Assembly (NCBI RefSeq): GCF_001625305.1
Contig: NW_017803923.1
Location: 87,945-151,944, forward strand
Direction: 5' to 3'
DNA length: 64,000 nucleotides
Origin: Branchiostoma belcheri
Taxonomy: Eukaryota > Chordata > Leptocardii > Amphioxiformes > Branchiostomatidae
Each line of letters opens with the position of its first letter. Positions within the stretch are counted from its first letter, which is position 1. A program made the translations under genes and the position numbers. A model generated the notes under the pieces. The model was not told where the DNA came from and ran no database searches. It worked only from the letters and a program-made list of their open reading frames with translations. Positions 33,100 to 44,927 of the stretch are shown here, one piece after another.

Positions 33100-34495
33100 G
33101 TCAAACAATGGTGGCACCGGTCAAAAATTTGATTTGGCTCATTTTTGCACAGTGATAGTACTTGGTACATAACCCTTCAAAATAGCTTTCTATTTGCTCG
33201 AAACCCCCCGTTGCCATGGCAACGGGCCAAAGAAGTTTTCAGGCCATTTGTCCAGATTTTGGCATGTAGAAAACATGGAAATTGGCTAAATTCAGGGCAA
33301 TAGAACTTATCAGTGCTTTAGAATAACGACAAGAGCAAATTGTACTGACCAGAGCAATGCCTAAACTTGTATGATTTAGCAGTAAAGTCAATGTTCAGTA
33401 AAATCTGAGGTCTCGGGCCCTCTGAATACAATACACAGTTTTAATGGTGTAAAAAAGTTGAAATTTTGCCCAATTTTGAAGCACTGTAAGTCCCCAAAGG
33501 GAAGAATGTTTTGCTTGAAATTTACACTGCTTAATGAACCACTACAGAGGTATCAGATGAATGCTTGCAAAGTTTGGGTTCTTGTTTCGTTGCTACGCAC
33601 TTGTCCTTTAAAGTGGGTCAGTTTTCATTATTTTGATAATATGTCATTTTGTCCTATCTTTGAACTGTCAAATATTCCAAACCAAATTGGTTCTGTACTT
33701 CAAATTTATATGTAATGTAAAACAATATATAGTCTATAGAATGCATACTTGCAAAGTTTGGGTTCTTGTTTCGTTGCTACGCACTCGTCCTTTAAAGTGG
33801 GTCAGTTTTCATTATTTTGATAATATTTCATTTTGTGCTATTTTTGAACTGTCATAAGTTCCAAACCAAAATGGTTCTGTATTTGAAATTTATATATAAT
33901 ATAGAAAAATATGTAGTCTATGGAATGCATACTTGCAAACTTTGGATTCTTGTTTCGTTGCTACGCACTTGTCCTTTAAAGTAGGTCAGTTTTTATTATC
34001 TTGATAATATGTCATTTTGTTCTATCTTTGAACTGTCATAAGTACCAAACTAAAATATTTCTGTACTTGAATTTTACATTCATTTATATTTTTTAGAAAT
34101 TTTAAGATTGATGATTCAAGATGGCAAATAGTTTAATATGCATGACGTCATTTTTGACGTCACTGGTGTTGCTATGGGCAACATAAGTCTTAGTACACCC
34201 TAATATTCTATCTGTAAACACTTTTTGTTAAAGTCACGTTGTATACCATTTGGTTTTTAGGGAATATTCTATCTGTACGGTTTTGGCCAATAAAATCACA
34301 TTAATGACGTCATAGTAACGTCATATTACGTGATAAAGACATCAAAATTGTTGTTACCATTCTTTTAAAATAGTACACCATCATCTAAAAAATTGGTAGT
34401 CATACGATATACCTTTTGCGAGTTCTGAAGGGGGCGAGGCGAATGAGCCCTCCCCCCGGTCCCACGAAGCCCAAAAAAGCCTGGTCTAGAATAGA
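33100..34495 (+). mobile_element. Large relic of the TTAA type 2 family
   Basis: Contains GTTGCCATGGCAAC (33210-33223), AAGATGGCAAATAGTTTAAT, a TGACGTCA-rich stretch and GTTGCTATGGGCAAC. It ends with GCGAGTTCTGAAGGGGGCG and AAAAAAGCCTGGTCTAGA, the right-end signature of type 2. A 184-bp tandem array lies in its middle. The ends have decayed. Confidence 0.65.
33556..34085. repeat. Tandem repeat, unit 184 bp, nearly three copies
   Basis: CTTGCAAAGTTTGGGTTCTT begins at 33564 and 33748 and, slightly changed, at 33932, each 184 bases apart. TTTGAACTGTCA..TTCCAAACCAAA follows in every copy. Confidence 0.9.
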
Positions 34496-34542
34496 TATGG
34501 TTAGTGTTACTCTCACTTCCACCTGAGCGTGTGTGAAAAGGT

Positions 34543-34857
34543 TACTAATCACACTGCGCAATCATCGGATCATCCTGCATAAGTTATGGGACAGTGCCGA
34601 AGTCGCGCGGAGGGAGCCTAGACCCTGCAAATGTGCATTATTTGCTGAGATGGGCGGGGGGTGGAGCGTCCAAGACTATCTTCCTGACCTCGCTCTAGAA
34701 ATCCCGCATTGCCCATACCTACGGGCCGGCCCCACCGTGCTCTTCGGTGTTGCGGATGTCTCCGAAGAAATGGGTGAAGTGATAAGGCGCGCATGCCTTA
34801 TATGGGGTTGGTTAATTAGGTTATTACGGATGACCAATAAGAGCGCAGTGTAATTAG
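34543..34857. mobile_element. Short TIR element with CTAATCACACTGCGC ends
   Basis: The left end CTAATCACACTGCGCAATCA and right end GCGCAGTGTAATTAG are inverted repeats. The last about 100 bases contain the hairpin ATAAGGC..GCCTTAT. They are nearly identical to the right end of the 4.6-kb element that starts five bases later, so this looks like an internally deleted relative. No coding frame. Confidence 0.65.
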
Positions 34858-34861
34858 GTTA

Positions 34862-37800
34862 CTAATCACACTGCGCAATCATCGGATCATCCTGCATAAG
34901 TTATGGGACAGTGCCTACGTCGCGCTGTCCTTACTCCCCGTCCCCGCTAAGGCATGTCACCTTATCCTTTCCTACACTTCCATCTGGAAGTATTTCCCCA
35001 TACTCATCAACTCCCTTACTACATTCAAAGACTGACATATAATGAAATGACTGGGAACACATTTTATTTCAAACTCACTGATATATACGACCCTTTTCTA
35101 CCGTGTCCGAAACAGTCCTTGAATACCAGCTAAACCAAATCCGTCATCATGTTGCTGGTGCCCATCGACTTTCCATAAGAGTAAGAATCAACTGTTTTTT
35201 TCCCGATTGAGGACATAATCCAAAGGGTTGATAGAGAACTGAGTGTCACTGTGTCAACCTGCGGCACAAATGCTGATATTTGTCAGGGCTTGTTTTCTCC
35301 GTCCAAGACCTGATCTTAACTCACCTTTGAGCGTCACCCGGGTACACCTCTTAGGTGCATGACTACTTTCCTATGCTATTATCTGAACTGTATGTTCTCC
35401 TGGCCTCAGCACTTATGCGCACGGACGTCATAACATATCACCATCCTTATGAACACACACTCTGCCTCTCTCTGTTCCGATCACGTGGCGGGCGAAGACG
35501 CACTCAGAAGTAGACCTTTGGAGCGTTTCTCCCTCGTAACTTCCCCGTCTCTTATAATACGGTATTAGAGAGAGCGTTAAAATGGAGGTTGATTGTGTAC
35601 GACTTTCCCCATCCTTATACATGGTTCAATGTACACATGACCAGAGAAAACATCCTCACAATTGATAGCCGTCTGCTCAGCAATGAGGAGGTGCCGATCT
35701 AAAGCCCTTCCTGACCTGTACGAGTGATCCCTCCAATTCAGTGTACATGTTTATCCCCGAACAAATGTATAAAATTTCCCCTTTCTCAATTTTTCCTCCC
35801 ATACCCAATTCGTGCATAGAGATCCTAATAACAATTTGATTACATCGTTCTTGTTCTCCCTAAGGAACAGTATTATGGCCCAGGACTGTCTGGGATATTC
35901 TTGATCTCTTGCCAATGCACACAGCCCTCTTGCTGACTTTATCCACGGTTTGAAATGCACTTGCACAACTTGGCTGGGATATCATCGAAACCATGGTTTC
36001 TGGCTCACATAAGAGCGGCCACCATCTGGTGTGTTGGGTCACGATCTGTTGAGCCCAGGCGGTGAGCCCATCTCAACAATTTCAACATCGTGAAGTTGAT
36101 CAGGTCTTATAATCATTATGGCTAAGAAAATCACATAATACAGTACGTATAAAGGAGCCAGACGAAAAATATAGGAGTTCCGTCGTGAAAAGGAAATTCC
36201 CTGCGGAGCTATTCAGTAAGTGGTGGGGATCATACACAGTCGTCACCCGTTTCAATTTCAATATGAACTCGCCGTACCTCCTACGCAATCGGTCACCCCA
36301 CCGCTCAGTAAGGTGAGCTGCTATTATTCGACCTCATTACGCATCTCCCGAGCGTACGCAGTTGCGTAATGCAGCGCATTTATACACGAGCGGGGAAGTC
36401 TTCACAATCCAAATCATACGGTGTACAAGCCGATACCTTTCTATACCACACAGTGATTCAAGAATTTGTCTGCACTACTTTCTGCAGCCGCGTCATATAG
36501 ACCCCCGGGGTCGTCCATAAATACTGTGTTCTGCGACCTTAAAACGTGGTAAGGGACGCTCAAGTGAGGCCTCGCCGACACTAACATACACTGTGTAAAC
36601 CTTGCCTTGCTCATACGATGTACCCTACTTCTCGACCTAATATCATTACGTGTTTTCACTAGTGCTTTACAAGCCCATGGTTTACAAGCGGTCCTCGTCA
36701 ACCTGACGGACGAACGACTCCACAAGCCCATGACTAGAAACTGAGAACACAGACTGTCATTGCATGGGCGACGTAAATCCAGATACGCTCCTCACGTGTC
36801 CTATCGCTGGGCTGTCCACCACTTAACTCACAAAACGCGGTTGCAAAGACAAGGAAGATAAGCGGTGCAAACCCGCTAGCGTGCTGAAAACCACATGACG
36901 CAACCTTTTATGAGATCTCTACTAACCAAACACACTAACGACGTGTTTATTCTTGTGATGATGCATCATGTTAAATTAACGCGGCCAACATCACTTTTAA
37001 ACTCTGACCTTGAAAGGACTCTCGCCCATCACTTCTGCGGATTGCGTCCATGGCTCCGGCGTCAAACCAGCGCCCTCGCTAAAGCTATGGATAACTGGTA
37101 CATACTTGGTATTGATTGCCATCGATCTCTAGCGTTTATCTGGTGACCTCAGCTTGTCACCTCGTTGTACCACCGGTTACTGAAAAATCTCGTGAATATC
37201 CGCACACCCTGTATGCTAAACCTCCACCTGGAGACCACCTTGTCACCTCGTTGCACCGCCATGTTATGGTACATCAAATGAAATATCCGCACATCCTGTG
37301 TGTTTGAAAGTACATTGTACGCGTTCACCCGGTGATCATCTTGTCACCTCGTTACACCGTCATATTGCATTATAATCTAGTGAATATCCACAAACCCTTT
37401 GTGTGCGCTACGTCTTCGCCTGGTGACCATCTCATCGCCTCGTTGCATCGCCATGTTACAGTACAACCTCTAGTGGAAACTCTTTGCGCTAATTTTCACT
37501 AGGTGACCACCTTGTCACTTCGTTACGCCGCCGTGTTACAGAACAGTCTAGTGGATATCCACACTCCCCATCCCTTTGTTGTGCTATGCGTCTTCACCTA
37601 GAGACCATCTTGTCACCTCGTTGCACCGTCATGTTACAGGACAATGTAGTGAATATCCGGGCGCAAGTCCTTGTACTAAGTCACCCAGTGACCACCTTGT
37701 CGCCTCTTTGAACTGCCGTGTTACAGTACAATCTAGTAAAATATCCGCAAGACTATTTATGCTAAACCTTCACTCAGTGACCACCTTGTCACCTCGTTGT

Positions 37801-39461
37801 ACCGCCGAGTTGCAGTACAATCTCGTGAATATCCTCAAACTCTTCGAAGTCTTTGTGCTAAACCTTCACTCAGTGACCACCTTGTCACTTCGTTGTACCG
37901 CCGTGTTGCAGTACAATCTCGTAAATATCCTCTAACTCTCTGTGTTAAACCTTCACTCAGTGACCACCTTGTCACTTCGTTGTACCGCCGAGTTGCAGTA
38001 CAATCTAGTGAATAGCCACAAACTCTTTGTGCTAAACATTCACTCGGTGACCACCTTGTCACCTCGTTGTACCACCGAGTTGCAGTACAATCTAGTGAAT
38101 AGCCACAAACTCTTTGTGCTAAACATTCACTCGGTGACCACCTTGTCACCTCGTTGTACCACCGAGTTGCAGTACAATCTAGTGAATAGCCACAAACTCT
38201 TTGTGCTAAACATTCACTCGGTGACCACCTTGTCACCTCGTTGTACCGCCATGTTGCAGTACAATCTTGTGAATATCCGCACTGATTTCGGCCTTCACGC
38301 CCCTTGCGCATAGGCAAAAATTTGCATACAAAAAGAGATTGGCGCCACGTGCAATGCTCCTGCACGTGCGTTCCAAATCACAGACAACCAATATTAGCAT
38401 TAGAAACCAGAGCAAGCACAACACCGGCAGTCCCGGTTCTAAATGCCCAAACTTTACACCAAACTACACGAAAGCTGGTTAATCACAAACCGCACCGAAA
38501 TCCGAGAAATTCCAAATCAACAATACAGCAGCAACGAAACAAATGGCTAACCACAGTAAACCACGTCAGCGAAGAGACGATGCTGCAAGTATTGCCGGGG
38601 CCTGAGGCTGCCGCCTGCCGCTTGAGGCTGTCCCGGCTCCGACGCTCGAACTGAACTTCGCCGCTGCCCCGCGGCGTTGGCTGGACTTGAGTTGTGGGTC
38701 CTGTTGCTCTTCCTGCTGGCTGCTGCTCCGGAATGGGGCGCCTTTTGCTGGGGAGCTGGAGGCTGGAGGCTGGACTTGTCCTCGGCCGGGAGAACTTGCT
38801 GTACTCTGCCTTGCCCGGGTTGGTCTCGTTGTTGTCCTACTGTGCGTGGGTTCCTTCCGGCTTCAGAGGTGCTTGGCTTGGTTGCTGGAATCCATACTAA
38901 AAGACGACAACAACAACGTGCATGTCAGAACAAGCTCGTCAGACCAAATTTCCCCAACCCGAGCAAGCCTCCGCCACGCGAAGCAGATCGGCTAAGTCGT
39001 GGAGCGCTTTGGGAAAACTTGACTCGAGTCGCCCTCCCTGAGTAACACTCAGAAAACAAAATGCTGAAGCCCACCCTTCTAAAAACCCAAACGAGAAACA
39101 AAACGTGTCAGAACAAAGAGACGGCGGCCCCACGTGCGCCCGAACTCCCCGAACGTACTGTTACTAAAACAGACCTGGTGAGCACTCAGAAATGCAGAAA
39201 AACGTTTGTAAAAGAGAAACGTTACCCTCGCCGCACCCCAAACCTTTTCTTGGAGCAAATTTGCTAGCTGAACGAAGAAATTCTGCACGTGGGGACCGGG
39301 AAAAACTGCTGGGCTTCAGGGCTTCACTACGACCCTAGCCTGCTGCTCCTCGCGGTGCGGACGGCTCCGAAGAAATGGGTGAAGTGATAAGGCGCGCATG
39401 CCTTATATGGGGTTGGTTAATTAGGTTATTACGGATGACCAATGAGAGCGCAGTGTAATTA
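34862..39461. mobile_element. 4.6-kb TIR-bounded non-coding element containing an 87-bp minisatellite
   Basis: The left end CTAATCACACTGCGCAATCA is identical to that of the short element before it. The right end (GCGCGCATGCCTTATATGGG through GCGCAGTGTAATTA) is identical to its right end apart from one base. The inverted ends match imperfectly over about 30 bp (ACTGCGC..CATTGGTCATCC against ACTGCGC..ATCGGATCATCC). The interior is more GC-balanced than the flanks and reads as complex sequence without repeats until the minisatellite. No transposase, RT or helicase was recognised. The superfamily is unknown. Confidence 0.5.
37140..38290. repeat. Minisatellite, unit 87 bp, about 13 copies, homogenised at the right
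   Basis: GACCACCTTGTCACCTCGTT recurs near 37235, 37341, 37431, 37508, 37609, 37692, 37782, 37878, 37968, 38050, 38137 and 38224. The last intervals are exactly 87 bases and the last copies nearly identical, while left copies are diverged and variable in length. Because 87 is divisible by three, open frames run through it on both strands with a 29-residue periodicity (for example VTTLSPRCTTELQYN). This does not indicate a protein. Confidence 0.92.
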
Positions 39462-39577
39462 GTCGAGTAAAGTGCTTTTGCCTTTTCCGAAGGTACATGG
39501 TAGGATTCGCACCGAAGACCTCTTAATTTAGAGCCAAACACGATGCCGTTACGCAACACGTCCTCAGGACCCTTTAA

Positions 39578-40328
39578 CCCTACGGGTTTCTGACAGGCAT
39601 TTTTTTTCTAAATTTAGTACTTTTTGTAACGTTTTATACGTTTTTTACAACAATAGAATTTTATGGTTTTTATGTCAACTTACTCATGGTTTCTAATATT
39701 AATAAAATCCCATATGATTTTATGTAAATATTATCATTTAATATGCATAATTTATGCTAATTTGATGACGTCATTGGCCAAAATCCAAGATGGCGGACCA
39801 TATCATTAGAACTGGTATATACAGGTTATTTTCATTAAAATTTCATCAATACTTCCATTTCTTTTTCCAAAAAAGGTTTAAATGAAGGTCTTTAGTATGT
39901 TAACAATGTATTTCAGGCTTTTTCATGAAAAGAAACTATTTTTGAAAATTCAAGATTGATGATCCAAACTGGCGGATATCTTAAATATGCATGACGTCGT
40001 GTTGCTATGGGCAACATAAGACTTAGAACACCATAATATTCTGTCATAAACACTTTTGGTACAGTTATATTGAATACCATATAGTTTTCAGGGAAAAACC
40101 TATTTAGACTGTTTTGGCTAATAAAATCACATTAATGACGTCATAATGACGTCATATTACGTCATAACGACATAAAATTGTAGATATGATACATTTTCAC
40201 TAGTACACCGTTCTCTAAAAAATTGATGGTCATACGACATACCGTTCGCGAGTTCTGCGTGGGGGTCAAATGGACCGCCCCCCCCCCCCCCCGTCCCCTC
40301 ATGTCAAAAAAACCCGGTCTAGGTAGGG
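39578..40328 (+). mobile_element. TTAA-flanked element, type 2, internally deleted copy (751 bp)
   Basis: TTAA at 39574-39577 and 40329-40332. The left end is only CCCTA before jumping to GGGTTTCTGACAGGCA; the right end ACCCGGTCTAGGTAGGG is intact. It contains GATGACGTCATTGGCCAAAA, AAGATGGCGG, GTTGCTATGGGCAAC and a long C tract near the right end. Confidence 0.75.
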
Positions 40329-40339
40329 TTAAACGTAAT

Positions 40340-40770
40340 ATCGGAAACGAGTAGAAGTACTGAGGGTCCTAGTGATTATCCCTCATGCAGACCTTAAATG
40401 GAACGCCAGTTTCGATCACATAAGCAACAAGGCTGGTCAACGCTTTTACCCGATGATAAGGCTAAAACACTTCAATTTTCCTATCGAAGATATTGTTCAC
40501 CATGTCTACACATGCAATGCAAGCCTCATTAATTGTCCCACCGCCCATGTCAATTGCACCGTGTGTAAAAATTGAGAACATCCAATAAAACGTTGTCAGG
40601 ATCATACCGGTAAAAGACAACACTGGTTACCATAAAGACACCCCCTCTATCTCCCTTTTCGTCCACACTCCAACTTAACACTAAACTTATCGCCGGTGAT
40701 ATCCAAACTGCACCAACATTTGCTACCACCCATACGAGAGAACATCATCCGTCGCCTGACCAGTGTTTAA
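40340..40770 (+). pseudogene. LINE reverse transcriptase thumb fragment
   Basis: Reads DLKWNASFDHISNKAGQRFY, then PMIRLKHFNFPIEDIVHHVY, the segment that follows the RT catalytic core in CR1/jockey-type LINEs. The frame then decays (a shifted HPIKRC continues the pattern). The 5' part is missing, and a TTAA type 2 element abuts it on the left. Confidence 0.7.
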
Positions 40771-40969
40771 AAAAAAAAAAAAAACTGAACTTAAACACTG
40801 TAAGACTGACCGCTACAGAAATAGCGTCATCATTCAATGATCCTGATTTGAGTAACTTATGTTTAAAGGTGTGAATATAGAGAGAAACAGAGAGAAAGTG
40901 GGAGAGAAAGAGACTGCTTTTTTTTTAAACAAACGGAGCACCAGTGGCTAAATTGTTGTTTGTGCAGTG

Positions 40970-41640
40970 TTTTTGATAAACAATAAGTTCAGGGGTCAGC
41001 GGCTCCCAAGATAGCGGCCCCACAAAATCCCTCTTTTTCTTTCACCAGTTCCCTTTTCGTATTTTATATGTGATAGAGCCAAACCCTATGAATCCCAAAA
41101 TAGCTGCAGAATTTCCAGCTGGCGAACTTTTTTTTACCGATTCTGCAAGTCCCTGGCACGAAATACGTGAGAAGGGTAGTCTCGACAGAGCACAGGGGCA
41201 ACATTTAGTAATTTTCGATTAAACAGTAAACTCTTCAGGCTTACATGCTAAATTTAAAATTAATAGCATCTTAGTTAATTTTATGTACTTTTAATTAATA
41301 ATTATGCATAATCAATGCAAATTTTATGACGCCATCAGAAAAAGTCAAAGATGGAGGACAATATCATAAGATTAGGTACACTGCGGCTATTTTTCTTAAA
41401 ATGTCTTTACTAACTCGATTTTATACATAAAATGTTTATTTACTTCCTTACTCTATTACCATTGTAATTTTATGCCTTACTGCGTCAAAAATTTGTTATG
41501 ATTTTTTTTACTAGAACACCATTTTCTAAATATTGGTGGCTATACGATATACCGTTCACAAATGTTGAGGTAGTAGGGAAGAATGACCTACCCCGCCGCA
41601 GTCCCATGAATCCCAAAAAAACCTCAGTGCCCTGAAGAGC
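40970..41640 (+). mobile_element. TTAA type 2 relic
   Basis: TTTATGACGCCATCAGAAAA, GTCAAAGATGGAGGACAATA, CCATTTTCTAAATATTGGTG and GAATCCCAAAAAAACC are degraded forms of the type 2 body and right end. No intact termini. Confidence 0.55.
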
Positions 41641-41814
41641 AAAACCAGATTACATTTACCTTTCAGTTCAAACAGATGATGCAGTCTTAGTATATGGCAA
41701 ACTTAAAACATTAGTAACAATAAGGTAATAGGTCTTTATCACATCCAATCAAGACTGCTAAAAGCTGCCATTTATTGTATGTAATGGACATGTAACTTTC
41801 TACAATTTACATTC

Positions 41815-42090
41815 TAAAAGACTGAAAAGGGCTAGAGTTACACCCATTCATCAGGGGGGGGGGCGGCAAGACAGCCCGAACAATTATAGACCCATCTCAG
41901 TGTTCCCTGTTATAATGAAGTCATTTGAAAAGGAGGTACATCAGAAGTTTTAGAAGATTTGCATCCATGCCAGATTCTCTCAGTACAAAATCTTCGTTTA
42001 AGACCTGGGTTTTCCACATCTACAGTTCTTCTTGACGCCACAGATTACTTGTTACACGACATAGATGATGGTAGACTTGTTGGCAGTAAG
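41815..42090 (+). pseudogene. LINE reverse transcriptase fingers fragment
   Basis: With one or two frame corrections it reads TPIHQGGG, THLSVPCYNEVI or PISVFPVIMKSFEKEV, then LRLRPGFSTSTVLLDATDYL and HDIDDGRLVG. This is the PIPKGG..YRPIS..SGFR..STxTALL..TD block of LINE RTs. The catalytic core is absent. A right-end signature of a type 2 TTAA element (GTCTAGAAAGGGTAAAG) follows. Confidence 0.7.
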
Positions 42091-42149
42091 CAGACCCACG
42101 AATCCAAAAAAAGCAGAGTCTAGAAAGGGTAAAGTAACGGTAAATTTAA

Positions 42150-42370
42150 ACATAACTTATTCAAATAAGGACCCCATTTGCATTACTTATGTGGAAATGA
42201 TAGAATGGCATTATTTGTTAAGATAAGACTGTCTTCTGGTGAAGAATATGATCAACTAATATAATTCATGCAAATGAAGATCCTATTTGTATAATCAGAA
42301 GGAATAATGTATAATTTGTCAGTCATAAAGATTGGTATCATTTGGCGAAGGCATGAGGACTTGGAACTCT
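42150..42370. repeat. Dispersed ATGCAAAT-type repeat fragment
   Basis: GACCCCATTTGCATTACTTA, TTCATGCAAATGAAGATCCT and GGCGAAGGCATGAGG match blocks of the dispersed repeat family. Partial and diverged. Confidence 0.5.
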
Positions 42371-42958
42371 AGTTTGATATGGTATTTAGTTGATAGAAGA
42401 AGCAGCAAAGACAAATGTCAAGTTTTGCTTTCTATCTGGTATTTACGGTACTGCAGTGGGGCTTAACTAAATAAGGTAAATTGTTACATGTTAGGCTAAT
42501 GATCTTGCAATTAAACGCACACAGTTAAGTGTATTCCAAAAATGTGTTAGTAAGGTATTGTGCAAACGCTCCGCAAACGTTCTGAGGGCTGGGTAAAAAA
42601 AAGAGTAAGGATCATGTTCATTGAATTTTTATGCACCAGCTGTGGGCCAAAGTTTAACAGAGTGTGGAGGTGTCTGTGTTTTCTTAATTTATACCACAAC
42701 ACTCCCCATTGTTCAAGATACATATTTGTTTTGCTGCATGCATTATCGCAACTTGTTACTTTCATAAATGATAGTAAGTCAATAATTGTAGTTTATAATC
42801 AGTTTTTTGTCTAAATTCTTATGTCAAAAGTTCAAATTTACGAGTGGTTTCAGAAATTTTCCAGCTCAGGTGACGTATAATGGTGTTGTGTTGGCGGTTG
42901 AAACTGGTGTTGGAGAACCTTTGATCGTTGGATCTCTGTTGATGTTGACGGTGTTTTC
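42371..42958. other. Intergenic, no gene seen
   Basis: No supported frame or repeat. Confidence 0.4.
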
Positions 42959-42959
42959 T

Positions 42960-43810
42960 TTTATCTCCTAAAATCCAATCTGTTTCTCCTGTATAACACA
43001 GTCTGGTATTTCCACCAACCTACTGGATCTGGGTTCTGTTTGCTGGGTAACTGTAGCAGTTGTCTGTTTGCTATTGTGTGTCGCTGTAGCCTTATTGCTT
43101 CTCAAGGTAGAATCAGAGGGAGAGGTCGGCTGGACATACCGTACTGGTCCTTCCATTGTTATTCCTTGCGGTCAAAACGCTGATGGTTTGTTGCTTAAAC
43201 CGTAGTTTACTGCTAATTAATATCGGTGTTTGGTTGTCAATTAGTGTGTTCCGATATTCCAGCACGGTCAGACATGGATCTGCGTTGTTTGCTTTATAAG
43301 GAGCTGTACTGTCTGCACTGCCATTTCTGCTAGACCGTAGGACTGTGGAAACCACAAGCTGGAAGTTGTGTACATAAATTCCCCTTCGTTCTCAGTTAAT
43401 AAACTCTAGACAGGAAAACTGCGGGATGTTGTCGCATACAGCATTTATATTTCTGGTATATCGTAAATCGCGGCCACAGTTGCCATGGTTACTGTAGTAC
43501 CTGGTGTGGAATCATTGGTTCTTTTCTTTTCTGTTCGACTGTGGGCTCTTCTGGCAGATGCTGCACTTGCTCACCTTCCAGGCTAAAACAGTTTGTCGCG
43601 GGCTATGGTCTTTATATCTTCTTGATGCAAATGTCCGGCCCCCATGTAGGATGCCAAATATTTCTTTTCTAATAGACCTTAGAAACAAGGATCTCCTTGC
43701 CTTTAAGGATTACGTTTTCATGGACGATCAGCTCGTCTTGCTGGTTCCAGTATTCTGCAATACGCGGGTCGCACTTGTCTTGAGCGTCGGGCCATCCTGC
43801 TTTAATTGAA
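42960..43810 (-). pseudogene. Ty3-type (mdg4/gypsy-like) LTR retrotransposon integrase remnant
   Basis: Minus-strand translation starts near 43805 with IKAGWPDAQDKCDPRIAEYW then NQQDELIVHENVILKGKEIL, the segment between RNase H and integrase. After a frame change follows the zinc-binding integrase N-terminus (CSICQKSPQSNR). Closer to 43300-43200 it reads APYKANNADPCLTVLEYRNT, the end of the integrase core. Most of the catalytic DDE core and both LTRs were not found; several breaks make it inactive. The direction of decay and the missing pieces suggest an old internal deletion. Confidence 0.7.
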
Positions 43811-44640
43811 AAAAAAAGAAAACTAAAATCTGAATATGAAATTCCAATCAGGTCATATCAAGTAATACGCACGTTGATTCACCTTTATCCCAACACCACC
43901 TGTCCTTGAATTAAAACCAGAACATCAAAAGCCATCAAATAATTTTTCTTATGCAAATCAGATCCTTGTTTGCATTATTTGCATCTCATGATGTCATTCC
44001 TTACCTTAGGCAGCGGTTTTCTAAAAAAACAATTAAAAACTACAGTTCGGACGTCTCATGCCTTCGACAGTGTGATATTGTTTTGGTGGGTGTTTTGTGT
44101 ATGCACAGTAAAGGTTTTTTTTTAAAGATGATTATCGTAGTTATAGTGTTCAGAGAATCTTTTTGTGAACGAAACAACATACTAATTACCTAGCCTGTAC
44201 CATTTGTTTCTACGGAAATACGGATCGTAGAATTCGTCGAAAAGGAGAGGAGAATTGGCCTCCGATTTTCAGCGATCCAAACTTCAAAATTGCAAAAACA
44301 CCTTCAACTAGAAAGGCCGACATTTGCTTAAGAGCAAATACAGCACATTTCACCCATCCTTCTTCCCCATTCCACATTTCCCCTAGAAAGGGCAACATTT
44401 GCTCAGGAGTAAATCCAGCATGGCTTTAGCACATCCCCAGTACCAAAAATGGACCTATCCCCCTCCGGGCAAAAGGATTGTTCCTAAATCACCCCTGTTC
44501 AAAATGTGAACTGTTCCCAAAGATTTTACCCCCATGCAGCAATGGAATCTTCTGCTTTAAGAACATGTAGAACCCTGGTAGAACCCTGAAGCGTTCTATT
44601 TGAACTGTCAGTTAGGGATTTGGGTTTTTAAGCTACAATC
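43811..44640. other. Intergenic, no gene seen
   Basis: AT-rich, with a weak duplication of TTTGCTTAAGAGCAAATACAGCA and TTTGCTCAGGAGTAAATCCAGCA about 70 bases apart. Nothing coding. Confidence 0.4.
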
Positions 44641-44927
44641 GCTGTTTTTACTCAAACAAGGTGAATAAAGTATTTCAAAGGGTTGAATCTGCATAGTGAA
44701 CACTGTAGTCTAAGCATTTGGTGCAAAGCTACCTTTATGCTGAATTTCGGGTCATTTGGTTTTGGTATTAGCACATAGGAGCCAAAAATGTCCTTTTTTG
44801 GTCAAAAATAGCAAAAAAGCCCCATTTTACATAATTTTAAAGTGACACACGACAAAAGCGTGAATAACGTTCAGTGGGATTGTATCAAAGGATCTCCTAT
44901 ACCAAAATTCAGGTTATTCGGTTTTAA

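Noticed and set aside
33556..34085. Regular repeats considered as a CRISPR-like array
   Set aside because: The 184-bp units are repeated as a whole without unique spacers, and the genome is eukaryotic.
37835..38365. 176-codon minus-strand and overlapping plus-strand frames with 29-residue repeats
   Set aside because: They are translations of the 87-bp minisatellite; both strands are open because the unit is divisible by three.
38677..39045. Leu/Ala-rich 122-codon frame resembling a secreted protein N-terminus
   Set aside because: Inside the 4.6-kb TIR element, overlapping alternative frames of similar length, no domain or splice support.
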